A stretch of DNA of 44,216 nucleotides from Mediterraneibacter glycyrrhizinilyticus (GTDB lineage: Bacteria; Bacillota; Clostridia; Lachnospirales; Lachnospiraceae). The stretch's first letter is position 1; every line of letters starts with the position of its first letter. Positions 26,045 to 34,801 of the stretch are shown in pieces. The notes beneath the pieces are model-generated. The model did not search any database. It had not been told where the DNA came from and saw only the letters and a program-made list of their open reading frames with translations. A program made the position numbers and the translations under genes. The stretch is taken from assembly GCF_016902345.1 (NCBI RefSeq), contig NZ_JACJLR010000027.1, positions 1-44,216 of the forward strand, written 5' to 3'.

Positions 26045-26084
26045 AAAACGGGGAAGGAGCATCTGATGGCTTCTTCCTCGTTTT
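26045..26084 (+). terminator. Bidirectional terminator between the 813-aa gene and queT
   Basis: AAAACG-g-GGAAG-g-AGC pairs with GCTT-CTTCC-t-CGTTTT around a short loop, with T-runs on both outer sides. It serves converging transcripts. Confidence 0.75.
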
Positions 26085-26094
26085 GTTTCCAAGA

Positions 26095-26595
26095 CTATGC
26101 CTGTGCGTGAAAGATCACATTTCTATATTTGCTCAGCGCAGTGTGCAGTATCATACCCAGCACGCCGCAGGAGATCACTTCTCCGATTCCTACAGTCAGC
26201 ATCATGAACGGGATCGGCAGAGGGACCTGATAGCCGTATCTGAGAACGAACGGCACCACGATCATATTTGCGATGACCGGCGGAAGAGGGGCAAGGAATT
26301 TGTTCCTGTCCCGGAGCATCCAGGTAAAGATCGCACCGATCAGGGTGGCCAGGCTTCCGAAGATAATATCCGGAAGGATGCATCCGCCCAGTATGTTGCT
26401 GAGAAGACAGCCGATAAATAATCCTGGGATCGCAGCGGGGGTAAACACCGGAAGAATGGTCAGAGCCTCGGAAATACGAACCTGAACCTCTCCGTAACTG
26501 AAAGACGCGCCGACAAGTGTCAGTACAACGTAGATTGCAGCAACCATGGCTGCCTGTGCTATGAACAGCACTTTGTTCTGTTTGAATGTTTTCAT
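26095..26595 (-). CDS. queT: QueT-family ECF transporter S component
   Basis: A 166-aa membrane protein with about five to six hydrophobic helices. QueT-type signatures are visible: AAIYVVLTL, FSYGEVQVRISEALTILPVF, GCLLSNILGG and the VPFVLRYGYQVPLPIP region. QueT is the substrate-binding subunit for queuosine precursors and works with the shared EcfAA'T module encoded elsewhere. The ATG at 26595 has an AAGGAGA site; an upstream in-frame extension reads into the leader RNA and is rejected. A ~200-nt structured leader precedes it. Confidence 0.9.
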   Translation of the reverse strand: MKTFKQNKVLFIAQAAMVAAIYVVLTLVGASFSYGEVQVRISEALTILPVFTPAAIPGLFIGCLLSNILGGCILPDIIFGSLATLIGAIFTWMLRDRNKFLAPLPPVIANMIVVPFVLRYGYQVPLPIPFMMLTVGIGEVISCGVLGMILHTALSKYRNVIFHAQA

Positions 26596-26623
26596 TTTTC
26601 TGTTCTCCTTTAGTTTTGTTTTA

Positions 26624-26781
26624 CGTGTGGAAGGTCTCGAACACACGCGCCTAAGCGGACAGGAAAGGCTTCCGGTGGAAGGCTTTTCTGTCTTCCCATT
26701 ACGCCGGGAATCGGCGGCAAGCCCGATAGACCTTGGTTTTCGCCTTAGCGTGTAAAGCAGGCTGCCAGTGACAGCCTGCTT
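26624..26781 (-). ncRNA. Structured leader RNA of queT, candidate riboswitch
   Basis: Read on the minus strand: a 10-bp hairpin (26755-26781, AAGCAGGCTG/CAGCCTGCTT); then P1, in which ACACG-CTAAG (26744-26753) pairs with CTTAG-gcg-CGTGT (26643-26655). Enclosed are ATCGG/CCGAT, TCCC/GGGA and a 16-position stem with 14 pairs (GACAG.../...CTGTC). AAGGTCT within P1 (26728-26734) is complementary to AGACCTT just outside it (26631-26637), allowing a pseudoknot. CGTGTG (26642-26647) can alternatively pair with CACACG (26624-26629), breaking P1. Position upstream of queT suggests control by a queuosine precursor, but the layout does not match the preQ1-I consensus and the ligand is unproven. Confidence 0.6.
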
Positions 26782-26805
26782 GTAGTGGGCTTTGCAACGT
26801 GGGAT

Positions 26806-26834
26806 AGTATAACATGGCGGCAGCAGGAAATCAA
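26806..26834 (-). promoter_or_regulatory. queT promoter
   Basis: Minus-strand -35 TTGATT (26834-26829) and -10 TATACT (26811-26806) with 17-bp spacing. Transcription would start near 26800, giving a leader of ~205 nt. Confidence 0.65.
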
Positions 26835-26885
26835 GAAAAGTACCCCAAAAGCAGTTTTAAACGGTAAAAATACAGATCTTTTACT

Positions 26886-28140
26886 TAGGGAAACGCTGAT
26901 TTAATCAACACTTAACCTACCCATTTACCACAGCATACGGTATAATGTATGTATAAAAAATACTAAGGATGGTATATGGGTATGAAACAACAAACTTTTA
27001 GTGACATTGAATATTCCAACCGCAGGAGAAAAACCAAACGAGAGGAATTTCTTGATTCCATGGATGAAATGATCCCTTGGGATTATTGGGTGAGCATTAT
27101 CAAACCCTATTATCCATCCGGTAAACGTGGCCGTCCTCCTAAAAGTATTGAAACCATGCTGCGCATGTACCTGATGCAGAACTGGTTTAACCTTTCGGAT
27201 GAAGGAATTGAAGATGCTATTTATGACAGTTACGCAATGCGCAGTTTTATGCATCTTGATTTCCTTACAGAGCAAGTTCCGGATGCCACAACCCTGCTTC
27301 ACTTCCGCCACCTTATAGAAGAGAATAAGATAGGAAAAAGAATATTCGATGACGTAAAATCAAGGCTGGAGAAGGCCGGTCTGATCATGCATGGTGGTTC
27401 AATCGTTGACGCTACAATCATCGCAGCTCCAAGTTCCACTAAGAACAAGGAGGGCAAACGTGACCCGGAGATGCATCAGACAAAAAAGGGCAACCAGTGG
27501 TACCACGGGATGAAAGTACATTCCGGAGTCGATGCCTGAAGCGGCTATGTCCATACCATTACAGGGACTCCAGCCAATGTTCACGATATTGACGAGACCG
27601 TTAAGTTGGTGCGTGAAGACAATCATGTCGTATATGGTGACTCTGGATACAGCGGAATTGGCAAACGTGATGAAATCAAAAATGATGATCATTTATCAAA
27701 AGTAGAATTCAGAATCAATCTTCGTCCCTCCAGTATCAAGGTTCCAGATACATACAAAGGGACCAACTGGGACAAAGAGATAGAAAACCGAAAATCCTCC
27801 ACACGATGTAAAGTGGAGCATCCATTTTTGATCGTAAAGCGTCAGTTTGGTTATGCAAAAGTTGCGTACCGAGGCATCGCCAAAAACATGAATCGTTTCC
27901 ACATACTGTTTGCAAGCGCCAATCTGGTGATGTGTGCCAGAGCAGGTCGAAGTAAGGAGTTCTGCATGGCATAAGTGCGCCCATTTATGGGAGAAATCCA
28001 CAAAGCGCAGGAAATATAAGCAAGATATTCACACAATAAACGGTAAAAGCAACGCCAATATCGATAAAGATTATCAAAATAGGACAATTGGAGCATTGAA
28101 CATACTATTAATCAGTGTTTCCCTATTTTGCAACAGCCCC
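26886..28140 (+). mobile_element. IS5-family insertion sequence, inactivated
   Basis: About 1.25 kb with a single transposase gene. The inner terminal repeats TAGGGAAAC-n-CTGATT appear at 26886 and inverted at 28110-28125. On the right the repeat probably extends outward to 28140 (TTTTGCAACAGCCCC, the inverse of a GGGGCTGTTGC end), but the matching outer 15 bp is not found on the left. No target duplication can be identified. The element lies between the queT leader and the MATE remnant. Confidence 0.8.
26976..27974 (+). pseudogene. IS5-family transposase with an in-frame TGA
   Basis: One continuous frame of 332 codons interrupted only by TGA at codon 188 (27537-27539). The DDE residues are otherwise present: D145 (GGSIVDATI), D222 (VYGDSGY) and E281 (KVEHPFLIVKRQFGYAKVAYRG). 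Relatives read VDA-G-SGYVHT here, so GGA to TGA is the simplest change. The truncated 187-aa product lacks two catalytic residues and should be inactive. The promoter has TATAAT at 26941-26946. Confidence 0.88.
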
Positions 28141-28153
28141 TGATGCTTATTAT

Positions 28154-29399
28154 TTACCTTGTCAGTTCCCGTATCCAGCTTCCATGATTCACTTTAATAT
28201 AGGCGGGAATGCATTTAAAGAGCTGATCTGCATTCAGGCAGCAGACCACCGCCGCCGCGGATAATTCCGTTATTTGTCGGCATCTGATAAGACATCCCGA
28301 CAATGATCACGCTCAGGAGCAGGAGGAATGTATTCGCCATTTCCTTTGTCGCTGGTGTAAGTTCGTACAGTTCAAGAATCGGTATACGGATAAAAAACAG
28401 AACAATTCCGGATACCAGACCGATCACCACAAACATTTTCTGCATTTTTTTCGCATATTGTTTTACTATTTCCAGACGGCCTTCGCCGATTGCCTTTCCG
28501 ATCACTATAGAAGCGGCTGAAGCCGCGCCCACTGCCATGGATTTCACCATGAGGAAGATTGTCGAGGCCACACTGTTGGCAGCGATGGCGGCGGGCGTCA
28601 TATGTCCCAGTACGACAGTTTGAAGAGCGGTATTAAGCCCCCATAATCCATTCACGGCAAACATCGGAGCTGTTATTTTAAGATAATCCATGCTCAGTGT
28701 TCGATCTGTCTTCAGGAAACTTTCGAGATGGAGATGGAGGTTTTTCCCTTTTTTGAAAATATATACAAGCAGAATGACAAATTCCGCGATTCTTGCCGTA
28801 AGCGTTCCGATCGCGGCGCCCTCCGCTCCCAGCTCCGGGGCTTCGAACCGACCATAAATAAGGATAAAATTAATACCGCAGTTGATGAAGAAAGTTACCA
28901 CCGACAGATAAAACGCAACTTTTACCGTCTCTACACTGCGTAGCACCGCAAGCAGAATCTGAGTCATTGCGAAGAACAGGTAGGTAAAACGGATAATTCC
29001 GAGATATTTCATCCCTTCCCGGATGATTGGCTCATCCGAGGTAAAAAGACTCAGAATACCATGTGGCAGTACGCTGACAAGAACGAACAGACAGAGCGCC
29101 ACAGCAAGCGCGGCCTGCATCGCCTGAGCCCCGAGTTTTTTCATCGGTTCTGTCTGACGCTTTCCCCAGTACTGACTGCTTAGGATCACAAGTCCGTCTC
29201 CCAGCGCCATGATGAGCTGCTGAAATACAAACTGGATCTGGTTTACTGCAGCGGCGCCGGATAAAGCGACCTCGCTGTATGCACCCAGCATAATATTATC
29301 CGCGAGATTCACGCTCAACGTCACCACATTCTGCAGTACGAGCGCAACATACACGGAAAAAAACTTTCTGTAAAATCCACGGTTGCTTTTCTGGTTCAT
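28154..29399 (-). pseudogene. MATE-family efflux transporter with internal deletion near the C-terminus
   Basis: The frame from 29399 encodes a typical MATE transporter (LQNVVTLSVNLADNIMLG, QMPTNNGIIRGGG) up to ~28247. It then shifts into an unrelated tail and stops at 28215. In the neighbouring frame the true family C-terminus continues (LNADQLFKCIPAYIKV then SWIRELTR) to a stop at 28154. The stretch that normally separates RGGG from LNADQ, roughly 40-50 residues, is missing, so a deletion plus frameshift removed the last helices. The product (394 aa) is probably non-functional. The IS ends 14 bp from the remnant stop. Confidence 0.85.
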
Positions 29400-29529
29400 T
29401 GACCGTTTACGGATGCCTTTCTCTTAACTTCTTTTCTTCTTCATATTCTCCCTCATTCAGACATGAGCGGAGGGGTTCTTTGGACATGGGACTATGTTTT
29501 CCCAGGGTCAACGATCCGGTATTCCCGGA

Positions 29530-30228
29530 TCACTGCCCTTTCAGCAGCCTGTCGATCAGTCTTGACGCCTCGCCCCTGCTGATCGTCTCCGGATCCCATT
29601 CGAGGACTACATCTTTCTTCCGGATCAGGCTCTCCAGAAAGGAAATCTGTTTTGGAGTGGCGGGCTGCGGTTTCTTTATCTTATAGGTAAGCTGCATCGG
29701 TTTAAAGAGTTTCGGGTCCTCCGACTCAAAATAGTGTGCCAGAGTCTGGTACAGCTTTGCCGTGGCGAGAGCGTCGTGGTATGCCCGGTGAGCGGCTTTG
29801 TTTTCGATATGATAATATGCACAGAGCCGTCCAAGGCTCTTGGAATCCAGATCCTTATGGACTTTCCGGGCAATCTTCAGCGTATCGATGCCTAGTTTCT
29901 CGAAAGGCATACTGTCCATAGCTGCGCCGGCCTTCATAAAACTGTAGTCGAAAGAAATGTTATGCCCCACCAGGACATCGTCCTCGCAGAAATCCAGGAA
30001 ATCCGAGATCACGGCCTTTCTCGGGCGGGCGTCTGCGACCATCTCATTGGTGATCCCGGTCAGGTCTGTGATCGCGGCGGAAACCGGGGAGAGAGGATGG
30101 ATAAACTCCATGAAACGCTCTGCTACTTTACCGTCTCTCACCTTCAGTGCTCCGATCTCGATGATCTCGTTTTCCTGGGGATCCAGACCTGTGGTCTCAA
30201 GGTCGAATGCGATATATGATTTCAGCAT
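29530..30228 (-). CDS. DnaQ-like 3'-5' exonuclease (PolC-type epsilon fold)
   Basis: A 232-aa DEDDh exonuclease. ExoI FDLETTGLD (D9, E11), ExoII GHNISFDYSF and ExoIII HRAYHDALATAK are intact, so it should degrade DNA or RNA from the 3' end. A short C-terminal module (TPKQISFLESLIRKK then ISRGEASRLIDRLL) is often appended to such stand-alone exonucleases. The ATG at 30228 has AAGGAG upstream; the in-frame extension to 30360 is hydrophobic and lacks a site. It is the one clearly intact gene in this decayed region. Confidence 0.88.
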   Translation of the reverse strand: MLKSYIAFDLETTGLDPQENEIIEIGALKVRDGKVAERFMEFIHPLSPVSAAITDLTGITNEMVADARPRKAVISDFLDFCEDDVLVGHNISFDYSFMKAGAAMDSMPFEKLGIDTLKIARKVHKDLDSKSLGRLCAYYHIENKAAHRAYHDALATAKLYQTLAHYFESEDPKLFKPMQLTYKIKKPQPATPKQISFLESLIRKKDVVLEWDPETISRGEASRLIDRLLKGQ

Positions 30229-30445
30229 TGCTGTATGTACTCCTTTGAAAAATATCCTATGCGGACAGTATAGTACATTTTGAGGGAAAAGAGTAGAAAA
30301 AAGATGAAAAATGCAGAGCAAAAATATAAGGCGGCCGACAACCCGCGAGACGCTTTCCACGGAAAGAGAAAAGCGGTCCCGCGCTGCGGTCGGAGCATGA
30401 TCCCGGCTTCTGTATAAGAAATATCTGTGCCGGAGATATTTTCAT

Positions 30446-30805
30446 TCAGAGATACTCCTGGAGTTTCTTCATCAGTTCTTCCTCTGTCCGGATGATCTTC
30501 TGCGTGAGGGCGGAAGCTTTTCGGTCGGCGTTTCCATACCGGTTCGCTGTTTCTCCCAGAGTCTGGATCCCCATATTGCACCCGTCCATGAGAAGCTTTG
30601 CGACCTGTGAATTGCTGCTGTCCATGGTCAGCTTGATCCCTGTTGTGAACCAGGAGAGGGTGGCTGCCATGACTCCGGGTTCTTTTTCTTCATTTCCTGC
30701 TTCTTTGAGATGGGCGGCCGCCTCTTCTTCAAGCTCAGATTCCTTTGAGTTTCAAAAAAACGATATAAATGGAAGCAGCTTTCCGTCGGATATAGTTTTT
30801 TCCAT
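30446..30805 (-). pseudogene. Small conserved-type protein interrupted by an in-frame TGA
   Basis: A 119-codon frame begins MEKTISDGKLLPFISFF, hits TGA at codon 18 (30754-30752) and continues without further stops through a charged helix, then MAATLSWFTTGIKLTMDSS and KLLMDGCNMGIQTLGETANRY to the C-terminus. The text before and after the TGA reads as one protein; the flanking bases TTTTTTTGAAAC suggest a point change or slip. Reinitiation at the internal ATG (30670, weak GGAG) could give a 74-aa product. No named function is known to me. Confidence 0.6.
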
Positions 30806-30891
30806 AAGAGGGAAATTATACATAAAAATATTGTGGAGCGACCTGCCACAGAGTATAATGGAGAACATGATGCACTCTGGAGGAAACGGAA

Positions 30892-31582
30892 ATGAGAGAA
30901 AACACGATGACAGGAAAAAAGATCAGTGAAAATTATAACTGCACGATATATGCGTGCTACGCAGGATATGTGGTCCAGGCGGTCATCAACAATCTTGCGC
31001 CGCTTCTGTTTTTGACATTCCAACGGGAGTTCGGGATCTCGCTGGAGCGGATCGGGCTGCTCTGTATGGGGACGCTACCTTTTGTCCTTGAAAACCCTTA
31101 CCTGGGTCTGGTGGCTGCGATGGCGCTGGGCGCAGTGGGAGGCGGACTGATCGAGGTGCTCATCAGTCCCATCGTGGAGGCGGCTCCCTGCAAAAAGCCT
31201 GATATCGTCCGGCATGTTCTGGGTCTTTATCGGACTGATGATCTGTGCGGGGGCGTCGGAACAGGGAATGTCCCAGTGGGCGTCCATGTTCGCCGAGGAG
31301 GGGCTGAACCTCTCAAAGACGATGGGAGACCTTCTCGGTCCCTGCCTCTTTGCCGTGTTCATGGGAAGCGCCAGGGCATTTTACGGAAAATTCGGCGAGA
31401 AGATGGACCTGCGGAGATTCATGGCAGGCAGCGGTGTGCTGTGTGTGTGCAGTTATCTCCTGGCGGTCTTTATGCAGAATCCGTTACTCGCCTTGGCGGG
31501 CTGCGCGCTGTGCGGACTCTCCGTGGGGATCATGTGGCCCGGTACCTTCAGTCTTGCGGTGAAACACTGCCCGCAGGGATGA
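30892..31582 (+). pseudogene. MFS transporter remnant with internal deletions and frameshift
   Basis: Pieces of an MFS permease of the sugar or multidrug type, normally ~400 aa. Frame 1 carries the first helix (CYAGYVVQAVINNLAPLLFLTFQREFG), then jumps directly to GLVAAMALGAVGGGLIEVLISPIVEA, a segment that belongs ~60 residues later. At ~31200 the sequence moves to frame 2 (MFWVFIGLMICAGASEQGMSQWAS through VGIMWPGTFSLAVK) with the intervening helices absent, and it stops at 31580-31582 without the last helices. A -10-like TATAAT precedes it at ~30853. Non-functional. Confidence 0.8.
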
Positions 31583-31668
31583 CGCGGATGGAAACACCGC
31601 GCAGCTTATGCTATACTGACTGTGTAACATTTTTTGATCTATAAACGAATTTTACGGGGAGCGATAAT

Positions 31669-32689
31669 ATGAGTGATTTATCATATACTGATGCTATGAT
31701 AGATGAGATTAAAGGATTGCTTCTAAATGCACGCCAGAGAGTCGCTGTTCAGGTCAATACAGAACTACTTTCAAATAGGAAGAATTATTGTGGAACACGA
31801 GCAGGACAGCCGAAATAGGGCAGAATATGGAAAACAGGTTTTAAAACAGCTTTCCAGAGAATTGACAAAGGAATTCGGAAAAGGATTTTCGGTTTCGAAT
31901 CTTCAGTTCATGCGTCGATTTTATCAAAATTATCAAATTCAACAGACGGCGTCTGTTAAATTGTCATGGTCGCATTACTGTGAACTTCTGTCCATTTCAG
32001 ATATACAAAAGCGAAGCTTTTATGAAAAGGAAGCTATCAATTCTGGCTGGTCGATCCGTGAACTAAAACGCCAGATCAATACATCGCTATACGAACGGCT
32101 GTTGCTGTCAGAGGGGAAGCTAAATAAAGAAAAGGTACTTGCCCTTGCAGAAAAGGGGATTGAAATGTCCGCACCGGGGGATATGATAAAAGATCCATAT
32201 GTATTTGAATTTTTTGGTGTGCCCGAAAATAAGCCTCTGCTGGAAAGTGATTTGGAAAAAAGCCTGGTTATGCAGATAGAAAAGTTTCTGCTGGAACTGG
32301 GACGTGGCTTTATGTTTGTGGGAACACAGCAGCGAGTGACTCTTAACAATACACATTACTATGTGGATATGGTCTTTTACAATAAGATATTGCGTGCATA
32401 TGTGCTGATAGAGTTAAAAACTACAAAACTCACGCCGGAAGCTGTTGGTCAGCTGAATATGTATTTAAACTACTATGCTGCGGAAGTGAATGATGAACAT
32501 GATAATCCGCCAATCGGGATTATTCTTTGCACTGACAAGGATAGTGTGGCTGCGGAGTATGCATTGGGAGGTCTCTCCAATAATATTTTTGCTTCAAGAT
32601 ATGTCTCTTATATTCCCAATAAAGAGCAGCTGATCGCACAAGTAGAAGCGGTGTTAAAGGAATGGAATGAAAAAGAGAAAAGTGAATGA
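31669..32689 (+). pseudogene. YhcG-type PDDEXK nuclease (DUF1016) with N-terminal frameshift
   Basis: The natural start is ATG 31669 (GGGGAG site), giving MSDLSYTDAMIDEIKGLLLNAR...VNTELLS, then a stop. The rest of the protein continues in another frame from QIGRIIVEHEQ to the C-terminus. Family members read LL-xTYW-QIGRIIV, so about 11 bp appear deleted at ~31769. The C-terminal nuclease region is intact (VDMVFYNKILRAYVLIELKT with D, E and K; then GQLNMYLNYY). Such proteins occur near restriction-modification or defence genes; none lies next to this one. Confidence 0.8.
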
Positions 32690-32758
32690 TCAGTATAGCT
32701 TCTAATATTATTTTCCTGATAGTTATCCGTATGTGATGTTTATCCGGACGCCTTCACA

Positions 32759-32787
32759 TTGATTTTTCGGGACACATGCAATATAAT
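32759..32787 (+). promoter_or_regulatory. coaBC promoter
   Basis: -35 TTGATT (32759-32764), 17-bp spacer, -10 TATAAT (32782-32787), followed by AAGGGGGT before the coaBC ATG. Confidence 0.7.
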
Positions 32788-32815
32788 GGAGCAGAAAAAA
32801 GAAAGGGGGTAAACT

Positions 32816-34009
32816 ATGCTCAGAGGAAAGACAGTCCTGCTTGGAGTTTCAGGCAGTATTGCGGCATACAAGACGGCATACCTGGCGAGCGCGCTCAAGA
32901 AACTGAACGCGGATGTACATGTCCTGATGACAAAGAATGCCACGAATTTCATCAATCCGATCACGTTTGAGACCCTGACGGGCAATAAATGTCTGGTGGA
33001 TACGTTTGACCGGAATTTTGAGTTCAATGTGGAGCATGTCTCGCTGGCGAAACAGGCGGATGTGGTAATGATCGCTCCCGCCAGCGCCAACGTGATCGGC
33101 AAGCTCGCCCACGGCATCGCGGACGACATGCTGACAACTACGGTCATGGCGTGCAAATGCCGGAAGTTTATCGCGCCAGCGATGAACACGAATATGTTTG
33201 AGAATCCGGTTGTGCAGGATAATCTTGAGATCCTTCGCGGATATGGTTATGAGATTATCACTCCTGCAGTGGGATATCTGGCATGCGGCGATACAGGGGC
33301 AGGAAAGATGCCGGAGCCGGCGCTCCTACTGGAATATATCCTGAGGGACACTGCGTATGAGAAAGACATGGAAGGCCTGAACGTCCTTGTGACGGCGGGA
33401 CCGACCCAGGAACCGGTGGATCCGGTGCGGTATATCACAAACCATTCTACCGGGAAAATGGGCTATGCCATAGCGCAGGTCTGTATGCGGCGCGGGGCGA
33501 ATGTCACGCTGGTGAGCGGTCCGTCCATGCTGGAACCGCCTCAGTTCATTGACTTCGTGCCGGTGACTACGGCGAAGGAGATGTTCAATCAGGTCACGGA
33601 GCGGTCAGCAGATCAGAACATTATCATCAAGGCGGCGGCAGTGGCAGACTACAGACCGAAGAACATAAGCAGTGAGAAGGTCAAGAAGAAGGATGGAGAG
33701 ATGGCGCTGGAGATGGAGCGCACGGATGACATCCTTGCATGGCTGGGAAGCCATAAGAGACCCGGACAGTTCCTGTGCGGATTCTCGATGGAAACGGAAA
33801 ACGTTCTGGAGAATTCCAGAAAGAAACTAAGAAAGAAAAATGTGGATATGATTGCCGCGAACAGCCTGAAGACAGAAGGCGCGGGCTTTGGCGGAGACAC
33901 GAATGTGATCACGATCATCACGGAGGACGGGGAAGTTTCACTCGACAAGATGACAAAAGAGGAGGCAGCCTCAAAGCTCCTGGACCGGATCATGGAACGT
34001 TACAACTGA
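32816..34009 (+). CDS. coaBC: Bifunctional phosphopantothenoylcysteine decarboxylase / phosphopantothenate-cysteine ligase
   Basis: A 397-aa fusion enzyme of coenzyme A synthesis. The N-terminal FMN-dependent CoaC domain has VSGSIAAYK, HGIADDM, PAMNTNMF and the catalytic cysteine in ACGDTGAGKMPEP. The C-terminal CoaB domain has TAGPTQEPVDPVRYITNHSTGKMG and KAAAVADYRP. It first couples 4'-phosphopantothenate to cysteine and then decarboxylates the product. It leads a cluster with a vitamin transporter and pantothenate kinase. Confidence 0.96.
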   Translation: MLRGKTVLLGVSGSIAAYKTAYLASALKKLNADVHVLMTKNATNFINPITFETLTGNKCLVDTFDRNFEFNVEHVSLAKQADVVMIAPASANVIGKLAHGIADDMLTTTVMACKCRKFIAPAMNTNMFENPVVQDNLEILRGYGYEIITPAVGYLACGDTGAGKMPEPALLLEYILRDTAYEKDMEGLNVLVTAGPTQEPVDPVRYITNHSTGKMGYAIAQVCMRRGANVTLVSGPSMLEPPQFIDFVPVTTAKEMFNQVTERSADQNIIIKAAAVADYRPKNISSEKVKKKDGEMALEMERTDDILAWLGSHKRPGQFLCGFSMETENVLENSRKKLRKKNVDMIAANSLKTEGAGFGGDTNVITIITEDGEVSLDKMTKEEAASKLLDRIMERYN

Positions 34010-34084
34010 ACAGAGGAAATATCTTCTGAGCCACTATCAGTATTGTATCTCGTATCAAAGAGAATGATAACCAAGGAGGCAGTT

Positions 34085-34801
34085 ATGGAGAAATTAGAAA
34101 CAGGCAGACAGCCGCAGAACAAGAAGCAGGCAGGAAGGAGGATCAGCGTGACAGGGATGGTCCAGACGGCGATATTCGGTGCGATCATAATCATTATGGC
34201 GTTTACCCCCTTTCTCGGATTTATTACGATCGGACCGTTACGGGCAACGATCATACACGTCCCGGTCATCATCGCGTCCCTGCTTCTGGGACCAAAAAAA
34301 GGCGGGGCGCTGGGATTTTTATTCGGGCTCACCAGCTTTATCAACAATACGATGAATCCGACACTCATATCATTTGTATTCACGCCGTTTTACAGTATCG
34401 GCGAGATGAGCGGTGGGATCGGAAGTATCATCATTTGTTTTGTCCCGAGGATCCTGGTCGGCATTCTGCCGTTTTATGTTTATAAGCTGGCAATGTATCT
34501 CAGAAAGATGCGCGGAAAGAGCGGCGTATCGAATACCGGACTGATCTTTGCAGGAGTGACAGGTTCCCTTGTCAACACACTGCTCGTGATGAATCTGATC
34601 TTCGTGTTCTTCCGGGAGGGCTATGCGGCTGTGAATGATGTCGCGGTATCTGGGGTCTATACAGTCATACTGGCTGCGATCGTGGCCAATGGTGTGCCGG
34701 AGGCGATCGTGGCAGGTGTGCTCACACTCTGTATCGGAAAGGCACTTCTGAAGAAAAATATCAGAGAAAGACTGGGGTTTAGAAATGATCTTGGCTATTG
34801 A
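34085..34801 (+). CDS. ECF transporter S component, probably for pantothenate
   Basis: A 238-aa membrane protein with about six helices and an N-terminal AxxxxxG-type contact region (ISVTGMVQTAIFGAIIIIM, MAFTPFLGFI, IIHVPVIIASLLLGPKKG, GFLFGLTSF). These are typical of ECF S components. Pantothenate specificity (PanT-like) is inferred from its location between coaBC and coaX. The ATG at 34085 has a perfect AAGGAGG. It overlaps coaX by 17 bp. Confidence 0.85.
   Translation: MEKLETGRQPQNKKQAGRRISVTGMVQTAIFGAIIIIMAFTPFLGFITIGPLRATIIHVPVIIASLLLGPKKGGALGFLFGLTSFINNTMNPTLISFVFTPFYSIGEMSGGIGSIIICFVPRILVGILPFYVYKLAMYLRKMRGKSGVSNTGLIFAGVTGSLVNTLLVMNLIFVFFREGYAAVNDVAVSGVYTVILAAIVANGVPEAIVAGVLTLCIGKALLKKNIRERLGFRNDLGY

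Noticed and set aside
26596..26805. Assigning the queT leader to the preQ1-I riboswitch class
   Set aside because: The short preQ1-I pseudoknot consensus with its A-rich tail is not present; only the gene context suggests that ligand.
26976..30805. UGA recoding (e.g. to Gly or selenocysteine) to explain the two in-frame TGA codons
   Set aside because: Many genes in the window end normally at TGA (for example nadA and jetA), and no selenocysteine-type hairpin is apparent after either codon; simple nonsense mutation is enough.
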